Shown: piece after piece, positions 53,425-60,789 of the stretch
Position numbering within the stretch: the first letter of the stretch is position 1
Layout of the letters: each line of letters starts with the position of its first letter
From: Corynebacterium pygosceleis
Lineage (GTDB): Bacteria; Actinomycetota; Actinomycetes; Mycobacteriales; Mycobacteriaceae
Direction of reading: 5' to 3'
Assembly (NCBI RefSeq): GCF_016595275.2
Contig: NZ_JAENIQ020000002.1
Span: 620,001-684,000 of the forward strand
Length of the DNA: 64,000 bases
Program-made: the position numbers and the translations under genes
Notes under the pieces: generated by a model
Databases searched by the model: none
What the model was told of the DNA's origin: nothing
The model's input: the letters and a program-made list of their open reading frames with translations, nothing else

Positions 53425-53685
53425 TCACGCGGCGGCGGGTACCTGTTCAGCAGTCTCGATGTAAAAGAGCGCATCGAACGGAGTCCGGAATGCAACGGTC
53501 GCCCCGGCGATGAAGCGAGCAGAGATGCTGCCACCATTGATTGCACGGTCATACGTTGCCCGGGTGACCCCGATCTCCTTTGCCATTCGGATATCCGAGT
53601 ATCCGAGGATCTTCTGTAGGTCCCTGATCTTGTCGGTCTTGACCTTGATGCTGGTCTGCACGGCGGTTTCCTTTCTATCCGGCAT
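53425..53685 (-). CDS. Small HTH regulator
   Basis: 86 residues from ATG 53685. The helix-turn-helix region reads MAKEIGVTRATYDRAINGG (about 33-51), followed by ISARFIAGATVAFRTPFDALFYIE, a pattern common to small actinophage repressors. It heads the minus-strand operon and is divergent from another regulator at 53807. A palindrome lies 5 bp upstream of the start (53690-53705), suggesting autoregulation. The start is set by its proximity to this operator and the loss of similarity upstream. Confidence 0.75.
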   Translation of the reverse strand: MPDRKETAVQTSIKVKTDKIRDLQKILGYSDIRMAKEIGVTRATYDRAINGGSISARFIAGATVAFRTPFDALFYIETAEQVPAAA

Positions 53686-53689
53686 GGCT

Positions 53690-53760
53690 CGATGGTAAAC
53701 CATCGTGGATAGACTACAAACCATCCACCCCCGTTCGAGGTGGTTCATTTTCAAACCATC
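53690..53760. promoter_or_regulatory. Operator array between divergent regulators
   Basis: AAACCATC occurs at 53697-53704, 53718-53725 and 53753-53760. The first is half of a perfect palindrome CGATGGT-AA-ACCATCG at 53690-53705. The first two copies are 21 bp apart, two turns of DNA. Divergent HTH genes start at 53685 and 53807, so the sites could switch the two promoters in phage-repressor style. Confidence 0.6.
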
Positions 53761-53806
53761 GCAGGTGATGTCCAGTTTTGTGGTTCGATTGTGTACCATC
53801 CCCTAC

Positions 53807-54238
53807 ATGGACAAACTGACCGCATGGATCGATAACATCACCGACGGAGCCTCGCTTCGACAGATCGCAGAGCGCCTCAACACCACCCACCCCACGGTGA
53901 ATAGGCGAGTTGGTGCCGCTGATCCGAAGCTGGCCGTCGAACTCGCAGATGCATATGGTGCAAATCGCATCGATGGGCTTCTAGCCTTTGGATTTATCGA
54001 GCAGAGTGATGTTTCTGGCTATACGCGGAAGCTTTCACTGTCTGAGTTTTCCGACATCGAGTTAGCGGAGGATATTCTTCGACGCCTCCAATCACAGGAG
54101 GAAGCCGAGGAAGTCGCTCCCGTCGAGCACATCTTTGGCGATGTTGACCCGGCGGAGCTCGAGGGCCTGCCCTACGCGGCCGACTCATCCCCCGACGAGC
54201 CAGGACCAGGTGATCCGGGGTATCACGATGGACCATAA
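53807..54238 (+). CDS. HTH regulator paired with an ImmA protease
   Basis: 143 residues. HTH near the start: GASLRQIAERLNTTHPTVNRRVG (about 12-34). A middle segment GLLAFGFIEQSDVSGYTRK and an acidic, Pro-rich tail (HIFGDVDPAELEGLPYA) follow. The tail could be the protease substrate in ImmR/ImmA-like systems, where the metalloprotease removes the repressor after damage or signals. It overlaps the ImmA gene by 11 bp, so the two are coupled. Confidence 0.7.
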   Translation: MDKLTAWIDNITDGASLRQIAERLNTTHPTVNRRVGAADPKLAVELADAYGANRIDGLLAFGFIEQSDVSGYTRKLSLSEFSDIELAEDILRRLQSQEEAEEVAPVEHIFGDVDPAELEGLPYAADSSPDEPGPGDPGYHDGP

Positions 54239-54626
54239 GCTCTACCGGATCGCCGATAATCTCGGCGTCCGTATCGGCGAACACGAGGGCGGCGAACGTG
54301 GACGCTGGTACGACGGCCCCCGAATCATCACGATCCGGCGCGGACTGACCTACATCGAGCACCGCTGCACACTCGCACACGAGATCGGGCACGCCATCCT
54401 GGACCACATCACCAACGCACCCGCATGGATACAGCGCAAGCAGGAGCGGGCCGCCGATCAGTGGGCTACCGGTTTCCTCATCACGCCGGAGGCCTACGCC
54501 GCGGCAGAAGAACTCCGCGGCAACCACCGGGGCGGTATCGCGTCGGAGCTCTACGTCACCCGCCATCTCGTCGATATATGGCAGCTCAGATGGCAGCGAC
54601 GGACCGACGATCTACGAGTGCGTTAG
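54228..54626 (+). CDS. ImmA/IrrE-type metallopeptidase
   Basis: 132 residues from ATG 54228. Zinc motif H-E-I-G-H at residues 51-55 in LAHEIGHAILDH, and the third ligand Glu in ERAADQWATGFLITPEA. In ICEBs1 of Bacillus, ImmA cleaves the repressor ImmR and triggers excision. Here the partner is the HTH gene it overlaps. A decayed second copy lies at about 58,011-58,230 in the same element. Confidence 0.8.
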   Translation: MDHKLYRIADNLGVRIGEHEGGERGRWYDGPRIITIRRGLTYIEHRCTLAHEIGHAILDHITNAPAWIQRKQERAADQWATGFLITPEAYAAAEELRGNHRGGIASELYVTRHLVDIWQLRWQRRTDDLRVR

Positions 54627-54746
54627 CTTCTCGAAGCGGTAGTAGCACCCTGCCCCTTACTCTTCGAAGACGTGAGATCCGGAGGTCACCCGCGCGACGG
54701 CAACCTCACTTGCAGGTCACGACACATGATGGCATATTAACTGGTA

Positions 54747-55360
54747 TGAATTACCCCGATTTCCCCACCTCCAAAAAGATCCTCGACCGCCTCGGACCTG
54801 AGTTCGTCAACGCATACATCAAAGCGGTTGACGCCGCCAGAGAAGACTATAAAAGCCTCCAGACCTGGCAGCCAGACTGGCTCCCCAGCTATGCAAAGCG
54901 CACCATCGCATGTTTTATCCACGACCGCATTTGGTATCACCTATGCTCCCAAATAGCCGAGTCCGAACAGACCACCATCACAGACAAAGACCCAACGCGG
55001 GAGATCCGCATTGGTCTGGGCTTGCGGCTTCGCATCAAACGACACACATACGATGACAAGATCTCCAACGTGCCGACTCAGACGGTAATAGACTACTTCG
55101 AAAACGCCATGCCAACTTTCGATGGCATGGAAGAAGTGTGCCTGGCATTGGGCTACTACTGGATTAAAGATCAACACGCCATTGGTGAGCCCGCCCTATC
55201 ATTCCATAACAGGTTCAATGAACCTGTCTGGTCTGTGAAGCTTAAAACTGATGAAGAAGCATCTGTTGGCTATGTCTCGTGGCCCGGGGAAGTCCCCGAA
55301 CTCCCCGACATGGACATCAACTCGATCGTCGCAGAATTTAAGGAAGAAAAAGAGTCATGA
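54747..55360 (+). CDS. Unknown protein coupled to the XRE-ImmA gene
   Basis: 204 residues from ATG 54747. An AT-rich -10-like TATTAA lies about 6 bases upstream, so the message may be leaderless. An N-terminal helical region (SKKILDRLGPEFVNAYIKAV) is followed by TIACFIHDRIWYHL, IRIGLGLRLRIKRHTYDD, MEEVCLALGYYWIKDQH and a C-terminal SVGYVSWPGEVPELPDMDIN. No family is recognised. Its stop overlaps the start of the XRE-ImmA gene by 4 bp. The arrangement fits a toxin placed before its controlling partner, but this is a hypothesis. Confidence 0.6.
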
Positions 55361-56409
55361 GCACGAGCGTCGGTGACGCTCTCGTAGTTCTCCGACGTTC
55401 CGCAGGGATCACTCAGGAAGAACTGGCGAAGCGCGTCAACATCACACAAGCCGCACTATCTCGTTATGAGAACGACCTTCGTGAGCCTGACACCGAGACG
55501 CTACACGCACTCAGCAAAGCGCTTGGCGTCACCCCGAAGTTCCTCACCCACGAATATAAGCACCTGGGTGCCATCGCATCCGATGCCCATATGCGCCGAC
55601 AAAAAACCGCCAAGCCAACCGACTGGAAGCGAATCGAAGCACGCATCAATGTTCACCGGATGCACACATCATTCCTACTAGAGAAAGTCCCACTGAAGCC
55701 CTCAAATTACATTTTTCGTCTCGATCCGGCGGAGCACACTCCTACGGAAGCTGCCGAAATCTGCCGCTCAAATTGGAGAATGCCAATCGGCCCAGTCAAG
55801 AACCTCACCCGATGGATGGAATCATCTGGCATTATCATCATCGAAGAGGATTTCGGAACACCACGCATCAACGGGATGTCGCAATGGGCAGGCGAATGTG
55901 CCGTGGTCCTCATAAATAGCACGATGCCTACAGATAGAAAACGGCTCACTCTGGCTCATGAGCTCGGACACCTAGTGCTCCATACGGATTATCTCGATGG
56001 CGACGTAGAAGAACAAGCCAACGAATTCGCTGCAGCATTCCTCATGCCAGAAGTACACATAATCTACGAACTGAACAACCTGACACTGGGAAGGCTCTCC
56101 GATCTAAAAAAGAAGTGGGGTGTTTCTATGCAAGCGTTGTTCGAACGCGCGTACAGGTTGGGGAAAGTATCTGCCCAGGATCGAAGCCGCTTCTATCAAC
56201 AGTTGAGTAAACGCGGGTGGAGGACCCGAGAACCAGGTAGTGATGAGCTTCCACGCGAGACCCCAGCGCTGACCGGATCAATCGGGCAACGCTTACAACA
56301 AGCCGGTCTGGATCGTTTCGAGCTATACCACCTCATTGGGATGCAGCCGGATCAAACCAGCCCGTTCATCCCTTCACGCTCCGCACGCGGCGGACTACAT
56401 GTTGTGTAA
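55357..56409 (+). CDS. XRE regulator fused to ImmA/IrrE metallopeptidase
   Basis: 350 residues. The N-terminal XRE domain (about 5-62) shows LRRSAGITQEELAKRVNITQ and ALSRYENDLREPD. After a linker the metallopeptidase has RLTLAHELGHLVLH (His201, Glu202, His205) and EEQANEFAAAFLMP. A C-terminal winged or helical part follows. COG2856-type fusions often act as antitoxin or regulator for the adjacent gene. It overlaps the upstream unknown gene by 4 bp. Confidence 0.85.
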   Translation: MSTSVGDALVVLRRSAGITQEELAKRVNITQAALSRYENDLREPDTETLHALSKALGVTPKFLTHEYKHLGAIASDAHMRRQKTAKPTDWKRIEARINVHRMHTSFLLEKVPLKPSNYIFRLDPAEHTPTEAAEICRSNWRMPIGPVKNLTRWMESSGIIIIEEDFGTPRINGMSQWAGECAVVLINSTMPTDRKRLTLAHELGHLVLHTDYLDGDVEEQANEFAAAFLMPEVHIIYELNNLTLGRLSDLKKKWGVSMQALFERAYRLGKVSAQDRSRFYQQLSKRGWRTREPGSDELPRETPALTGSIGQRLQQAGLDRFELYHLIGMQPDQTSPFIPSRSARGGLHVV

Positions 56410-56492
56410 CAAGGTAGCTTCCTAGATAGCCGGAAAGCCCACGCTTGTGCTTTAAGGTGCAGGCGCAGGGATGCTGAAACAAAGGAGTCCCC

Positions 56493-56645
56493 ATGAAAGA
56501 CAAACTCTGGAGCACACCAGCCATCGCCATCGGCTTCACGCTCTTCATCCTCATCAGCGACCTCTCCCCCTGGTGGCTAATCTTCCCAACAGCAGCCGCC
56601 CTGTCGATGACAGCGATGAACATCCGAGGCCTGGTCACCGAGTGA
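56493..56645 (+). CDS. Small two-helix membrane protein
   Basis: 50 residues from ATG 56493 with AAAGGAG at ideal distance. Two hydrophobic segments: TPAIAIGFTLFILISDL and WWLIFPTAAALSMTAMN. Short polar ends. It could be a membrane-acting peptide, an immunity protein or a small regulator. It lies alone between the XRE-ImmA gene and RhuM. No family is recognised. Confidence 0.6.
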   Translation: MKDKLWSTPAIAIGFTLFILISDLSPWWLIFPTAAALSMTAMNIRGLVTE

Positions 56646-56862
56646 TCCAGCAATAACCTCCCGGGTTCGATGCGCTCCACCAGGAGCACCGTACTGTCCA
56701 ATGCCCCGCGTTCTCCTCATCCCCCACCGAGTACGCCACCGTCGAGACGATGTACGGCCCCGACTACGCCGCAACCTCCCGTGAACATGGGGCACCATCA
56801 GCATCTGGCCAAACATCTACGAACGCTGTCCGCAAGCCGCGCTAACGAAAGGCCTCATCCCC

Positions 56863-57924
56863 ATGACTACCGAGCCCCAGCCACCCGAGCTCGACAGAGA
56901 CCAGAGCGGCGAGTTCATCATCTACCGCACCGAGGACGACCGCACCGAAGTCCACCTGCGACTCATCGACGGCTCCGTCTGGATGACCCAAGCCCAGATC
57001 GCAGAGCTCTTCGGCATCAGCCGGCAAAACGCCAGCGTCCACATCAGGAATATCTACGCAGATGGCGACCTGACCAGGGATCGAACTATCAAAAATTATT
57101 TGATAGTTCGATCCGAAGGAGACCGTGACATCAGGCGCAGGGTCGATCACTACAACCTCGACCTCATCATTGCCGTCGGCTACCGCGTCCGGGGCCCACG
57201 CGGTGCACAGTTCCGCAGCTGGGCAACCGAGGTACTCAAGGAGTACCTGATCAAGGGCTTCGCCATGAACGACGAAAAGCTCAAGGATCCCACCGGCAAG
57301 GACTACTTCAGTGAGCTCCTGGAGAGAATCCGGGACATCCGAGCATCCGAAGCCCGGTTCTACCAACAGATCCTCGACCTCGTAGCCACCGCCGTTGACT
57401 ACTCACCAGAAGCAGCAGACAAACTCCATCTGTTCCAGAAAATCCAGAACAAGCTTCACTTCGCCATCGCCGGACAAACAGCACCCGAGATCCTAGCCAC
57501 CCGCTCCGACCCCTCGAAGCCCAACATGGGGCTCCAGACTTTCTCCGGCTCCAAGGTCCGCAAGAAAGACATCACAGTAGCTAAAAACTATCTTGTCGAA
57601 GAAGAACTCAAGAAGCTCAACCGCTTCACCACGATGTACCTCGACTACGCCGAACAACAAGCGGAACGACGAGTCGAAATGACCATGCAAGACTGGATCA
57701 CACAAACAGACAAGTTCATCCAGTTCAACGAATACCCCATGCTCGAGGACGCAGGTCGAATCACTCGAAAAAGCGCCCTAGACAAGGTGCATGAACGCTA
57801 CACGGTCTTCGACCGGGCACGCCGAGCTGACCTCGACGAAAAGCAGCTCGAAGAACAGATCACAGCGCTCAAAATCATCGACCAACAAATCCTTGCTGAC
57901 CAGAAGCGACTGAACCGTCGATAA
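56863..57924 (+). CDS. RhuM family protein
   Basis: 353 residues. The signature blocks are VWMTQAQIAELFGISRQNAS (a DNA-binding-like N-terminus, about 40-59), VDHYNLDLIIAVGYRVRG, FRSWATEVLKEYLIKGF and, at the C-terminus, FNEYPMLEDAGRITRKSA. RhuM proteins are found on pathogenicity islands and defence islands; a few are linked to virulence in Salmonella, but their biochemistry is unknown. A perfect 16-bp inverted repeat lies inside the coding region (57078-57114). Confidence 0.9.
   Translation: MTTEPQPPELDRDQSGEFIIYRTEDDRTEVHLRLIDGSVWMTQAQIAELFGISRQNASVHIRNIYADGDLTRDRTIKNYLIVRSEGDRDIRRRVDHYNLDLIIAVGYRVRGPRGAQFRSWATEVLKEYLIKGFAMNDEKLKDPTGKDYFSELLERIRDIRASEARFYQQILDLVATAVDYSPEAADKLHLFQKIQNKLHFAIAGQTAPEILATRSDPSKPNMGLQTFSGSKVRKKDITVAKNYLVEEELKKLNRFTTMYLDYAEQQAERRVEMTMQDWITQTDKFIQFNEYPMLEDAGRITRKSALDKVHERYTVFDRARRADLDEKQLEEQITALKIIDQQILADQKRLNRR
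57078..57114. repeat. Perfect 16-bp inverted repeat inside rhuM
   Basis: GGATCGAACTATCAAA at 57078-57093 and its exact complement at 57099-57114 flank an AATTA loop. It is AT-rich and inside a conserved protein block (IKNYLIV), so the repeat may be partly protein-driven but is unusually perfect. Confidence 0.6.
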
Positions 57925-58010
57925 CAAGGGATTATCCCGTCTCACATGCGAAATTACCTCCAACTAATCCAGACAAATTCGTCCCGGAGAAATTGTGGTA
58001 CATTTAGTAA

Positions 58011-58230
58011 TGTCGCTTTTACCGGATTGCCGATGGACTCGGAATCCGAATAAGTGAGCGCCACAGAAGCGAGCGCGGACGTTGGTACGGCAACCCCTGG
58101 ATCATCACGATCTGACACGGCCCGACCCAACCGCACACTCGCACACGAGATCAGGCAAACAGTCCTAGATCATTCCAGCAATGCCCCAGGGTGGATATAC
58201 ACCACCAGGAGCGGCATGCCGAACAATGAA
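58011..58230 (+). pseudogene. Decayed ImmA/IrrE-type gene
   Basis: YRIADGLGIRISE followed by ERGRWYGNPWIITI and then a TGA matches the start of the intact ImmA at 54228-54626 (YRIADNLGVRIGE and so on). A second frame has TLAHEIRQTVLDHSSNAPGW, where the HEIGH zinc motif has become H-E-I-R-Q. The stop, the frameshift and the lost His mark a dead paralogue. Confidence 0.7.
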
Positions 58231-58397
58231 CAGCACAGCTACCCATCTCCCCCTCCGAGCAATTCACTAACGAAACGGTGCCCGGCCCAAGCCACACCGT
58301 GACCACAGTCGAACCCGGAGCTATTTTCGAATTTTTACAAATGTGACAAAACCTGCATGAACGCAGGCGGAAAGTCACCTAATGTTAGGAGAATAAA

Positions 58398-59120
58398 GTG
58401 AAAAAATCACAATCTAATAGACGTATCGTCACTGATCCGCAGCAAGCAATTAACGCAACTGTCGCAGTACTCAAAAATGAGTATCCACTGGGAACAGTAA
58501 CCGAAAGAGACAAACGCGGAGTAGTTTTCGAGGTACCTGAAGGTTCCTCGAGGGGACCGCTGCGGGCAACCGCCAATGCAGAGGGCAAAATCCTAAAGAT
58601 CGTCCTCACCTGTGACAAACCCACTACCAAAAAAACCAGTCTCTGCATCAACAACCTCAGTCTCTGCATCGACAAGGCCCTTGTCGATGCAGAAGTCATA
58701 GATGACCAAGGAGTCAAGGCTGCACTGGCCGCACTGTCTCCGATCGAGAGAGCCCACGGCCGCATAGCCGTGGGTCAAATCCTGGAACTAGTCGAGCTAG
58801 ATGAGAAAGTGGATCTCGTCACGATCTGTCGTAATGGAGAGAATTGCAACGTGGTTTTTGTCTGCACGAATAGAAGACTCATCACGAAAACCGAAGGGAT
58901 AAAATATCCCTCCGCACCAGATCTTTGCCAGTTGACTATTAAAAAGGAAGACGAAGGTGATAAATCCGTCGTGTTGTTTGATCTTCAAGGTTGTGAAATC
59001 AAAATATCTGGGCTGGATCCGAACCGAGCAGAACAAATCAGATGCTCCATCCAGAACCTGAAGGATCGGACTGCGCAAGCACCTGATTCCCAGCCAAGGG
59101 TGCAACCGAATTCCATCTAG
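58398..59120 (+). CDS. Hypothetical protein with PH-like C-terminal segment
   Basis: 240 residues from GTG 58398, AGGAG just upstream. A Lys-rich start is followed by a first domain (VVFEVPEGSSRGPLRATANA) and a second with VDLVTICRNGENCNVVFVCT and NRRLITKTEGIKYPS, reminiscent of bacterial PH-like domains with an N-R-R-L-I motif. Gln/Pro-rich end. A+T-rich compared with flanks. Function unknown; a GC-rich terminator follows. It is the last gene before the integrase. Confidence 0.55.
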   Translation: MKKSQSNRRIVTDPQQAINATVAVLKNEYPLGTVTERDKRGVVFEVPEGSSRGPLRATANAEGKILKIVLTCDKPTTKKTSLCINNLSLCIDKALVDAEVIDDQGVKAALAALSPIERAHGRIAVGQILELVELDEKVDLVTICRNGENCNVVFVCTNRRLITKTEGIKYPSAPDLCQLTIKKEDEGDKSVVLFDLQGCEIKISGLDPNRAEQIRCSIQNLKDRTAQAPDSQPRVQPNSI

Positions 59121-59140
59121 TTAGACACCTAACACAAAGC

Positions 59141-59178
59141 GCCCCGCCCCCTAGAGCTTGCAGGCACAGGGGCGGGGC
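59141..59178 (+). terminator. Terminator before the integrase
   Basis: GCCCCGCCCC at 59141-59150 pairs with GGGGCGGGGC at 59169-59178, 20 bp past the stop of the PH-like gene. No long T-run follows. Confidence 0.6.
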
Positions 59179-59223
59179 ACAAAGACCAGCCGCGCAAGCG
59201 GCCAGACAGGAGAAGTCTATCCA

Positions 59224-60300
59224 ATGGCATCCATCAAGCAGTACAAGACGGCCAAGGGCACGGCATGGCGTGTCCAATACCGCTCCCCCGACGGGCGGGC
59301 CCGCACAAAGCAGGGCTTCCGCACTAAGGGAGAAGCCTCATCGTGGGCCGCCGCGAATACCGTCGCGACCGACACCGGAGCGTGGATCGACCCCCAGGCT
59401 GGGAAACGCACCGTCGCCGAGATCGGAGACACCTGGATCCAGCACCGCACCCACCTCAAACCATCAACACGGGAACGCGAGAAAGGAATCTGGCGCGCAG
59501 TACGGCCAGTGTGGGGAGATCGACAGGTCTCGACCATCCGGCCGTCCGAAGTCCAAGCCTGGATCGCGGAGATGGACATGAGCGCGGCGACGATCCGACA
59601 CCACCATGCACTCCTTGCGCAGATTCTCGATGCCGCGGTCGCCGACCGCATGATCCCCTCCAACCCTGCCCGTGGGCTCAAGCTCCCACGCAGAGGCCCC
59701 GCCGTCCGCGTCTACCTCACCGTCGATCAGCTCCGGGAGCTCGCCGACGAGTCCGGTGACCATGCCCCGCTGGTCTGGCTACTCGGAACCGTCGGGCTGC
59801 GGTGGGGTGAAGCCGCCGGCCTCCAGGTCGCCGACATCAACTTCCTGCGGGGCAGGATCGCGATCAAGCGGAACGTGGTGTAGGTCCGCGGCACGATGAC
59901 CATCGGTACACCGAAGTCCCACGAGCGGAGGACGGTTGCAGTGACTCGGCACGTCCTGGACATGCTTGAGCCACTCACCCGTGGCAAGGGCCCTGACGAG
60001 TGGATCTGGACGTCCGTGGATGGGGATCCGATGAGGAAGGCTAACTCGCACGGGTGGTTTGCACAGGCCGTCCGGCGGGTACAGGCGAGGGATCCTGGTT
60101 TCCCGAGGATCACTCCTCACGGGTTGCGGCATGTCGCGGCCGGGCTTCTGGTGTCGAACGGGGCGAACGTGAAGGTTGTGCAGAGGCAGTTGGGGCACGC
60201 GTCGGCAGCGATGACGCTCGACACCTATGCCGATTTGTTCGACGGTGCCCTTGAGGACATCGTGTCGACGATGGACCGTGCACTGGCGCGACCTGCGTGA
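59224..60300 (+). pseudogene. int: Tyrosine integrase with in-frame TAG
   Basis: One reading frame from ATG 59224 to TGA 60300 is interrupted only by TAG 59881-59883 at codon 220. The N-terminal part has a zinc-free arm-binding domain (WRVQYRSPDGRARTKQGF) and the catalytic Arg193 in GLRWGEAAGL. After the stop come HGLRHVAAGLL with His299 and Arg302, LGHASAAMTLDTYADL with His325 and nucleophile Tyr335. The catalytic set is split by the stop, so the protein is dead unless the TAG is read through. GAG to TAG is the likely single change. It sits next to attR. Confidence 0.85.
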
Positions 60301-60303
60301 AGG

Positions 60304-60333
60304 TTCTCGTGAAATGTCGTGGGATTGTCGTGG
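60304..60333. repeat. 11-bp repeats near attR, probable integrase arm sites (right)
   Basis: TGTCGTGG at 60315-60322 and 60326-60333, 11 bp apart, repeat the unit of the left-end array. A degenerate copy (TTCTCGTG) begins at 60304 in the same phase. Confidence 0.6.
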
Positions 60334-60350
60334 CGTAGGGTTCTGAAATA

Positions 60351-60383
60351 GAGAAAAACCCCTGTTTAACAGGGGTTTTTCTC
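60351..60383. terminator. Bidirectional terminator between integrase and tRNA-CAT
   Basis: GAGAAAAACCCCTG (60351-60364) and its complement (60370-60383) form a perfect 14-bp stem with T-runs on both strands. Its last bases belong to the att core, so the element supplies a new terminator for the tRNA gene. Confidence 0.85.
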
Positions 60384-60408
60384 TGTGGGGCCGCCGGGGC
60401 TCGAACCC
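60380..60408. repeat. attR, 29-bp direct repeat
   Basis: Identical to attL at 49363-49391. Here it is contained in the 3' end of the intact tRNA-CAT, so integration kept the tRNA whole on the right side. Confidence 0.9.
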
Positions 60409-60459
60409 GGGACCAGCGGATTATGAGTCCGCGGCTCTAACCGACTGAGCTACAGCCCC
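60386..60459 (-). tRNA. tRNA with CAT anticodon (Met or Ile2)
   Basis: The minus strand gives GGGGCTGTAGCTCAGTCGG at the 5' end, anticodon loop CTCATAA with CAT, and T-arm GGTTCGAGCCCC. 74 bases without encoded CCA. Elongator tRNA-Met is likeliest, but tRNA-Ile2, which also reads CAT before modification, cannot be told apart by eye. It is the insertion target of the element. Confidence 0.9.
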
Positions 60460-60661
60460 CTACCGGTGACCGAGATCCTCTACTGGCGATCTCCGGTCGG
60501 GGGACAGTATAACCGGGCGGACACCTTCCGGTCACACCGGTGTGGCCGGATCACGGGAGAGACCCGGAACAACCCGTTGAAGTGGGAATTTGCCATCCCT
60601 GACGGGCGTCGATATAGTAACTTCTCGTTGCCCGGGGTTACGCCCCGGAAGCACGGCACAT

Positions 60662-60734
60662 TCCCCCATAGCTCAATTGGCAGAGCATTCGACTGTTAAT
60701 CGAAGGGTTACTGGTTCGAGTCCAGTTGGGGGAG
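60662..60734 (+). tRNA. tRNA-Asn (anticodon GTT)
   Basis: TCCCCCATAGCTCAATTGGC begins the cloverleaf. The anticodon loop is CTGTTAA with GTT, the T-arm is GGTTCGAGTCC, and the acceptor pairs TCCCCCA with TGGGGGA. 73 bases, no encoded CCA. Confidence 0.97.
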
Positions 60735-60743
60735 CTCATCGAA

Positions 60744-60774
60744 GGGGCCGGGCGGTTTTTAACCGCCCGGCCCC
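60744..60774 (+). terminator. Terminator of tRNA-Asn
   Basis: A perfect 14-bp stem (60744-60757 GGGGCCGGGCGGTT and 60761-60774) is followed by TTTCTTTTC. Confidence 0.88.
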
Positions 60775-60789
60775 TTTCTTTTCACGCCG

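Larger units (their letters stand above)
49363..60408. mobile_element. Integrative element of about 11 kb in a tRNA-CAT gene
   Basis: The element is bounded by identical 29-bp repeats (attL 49363-49391, attR 60380-60408) that contain the 3' end of tRNA-CAT. A tyrosine integrase frame lies next to attR. Cargo has lower GC and no host-like synteny: regulators, ImmA/IrrE proteases, RhuM and unknown genes. No capsid, terminase or conjugation genes are visible, so this is a satellite-like or degraded island rather than a full prophage. The integrase has an in-frame stop, so it is probably stuck. Confidence 0.85.
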
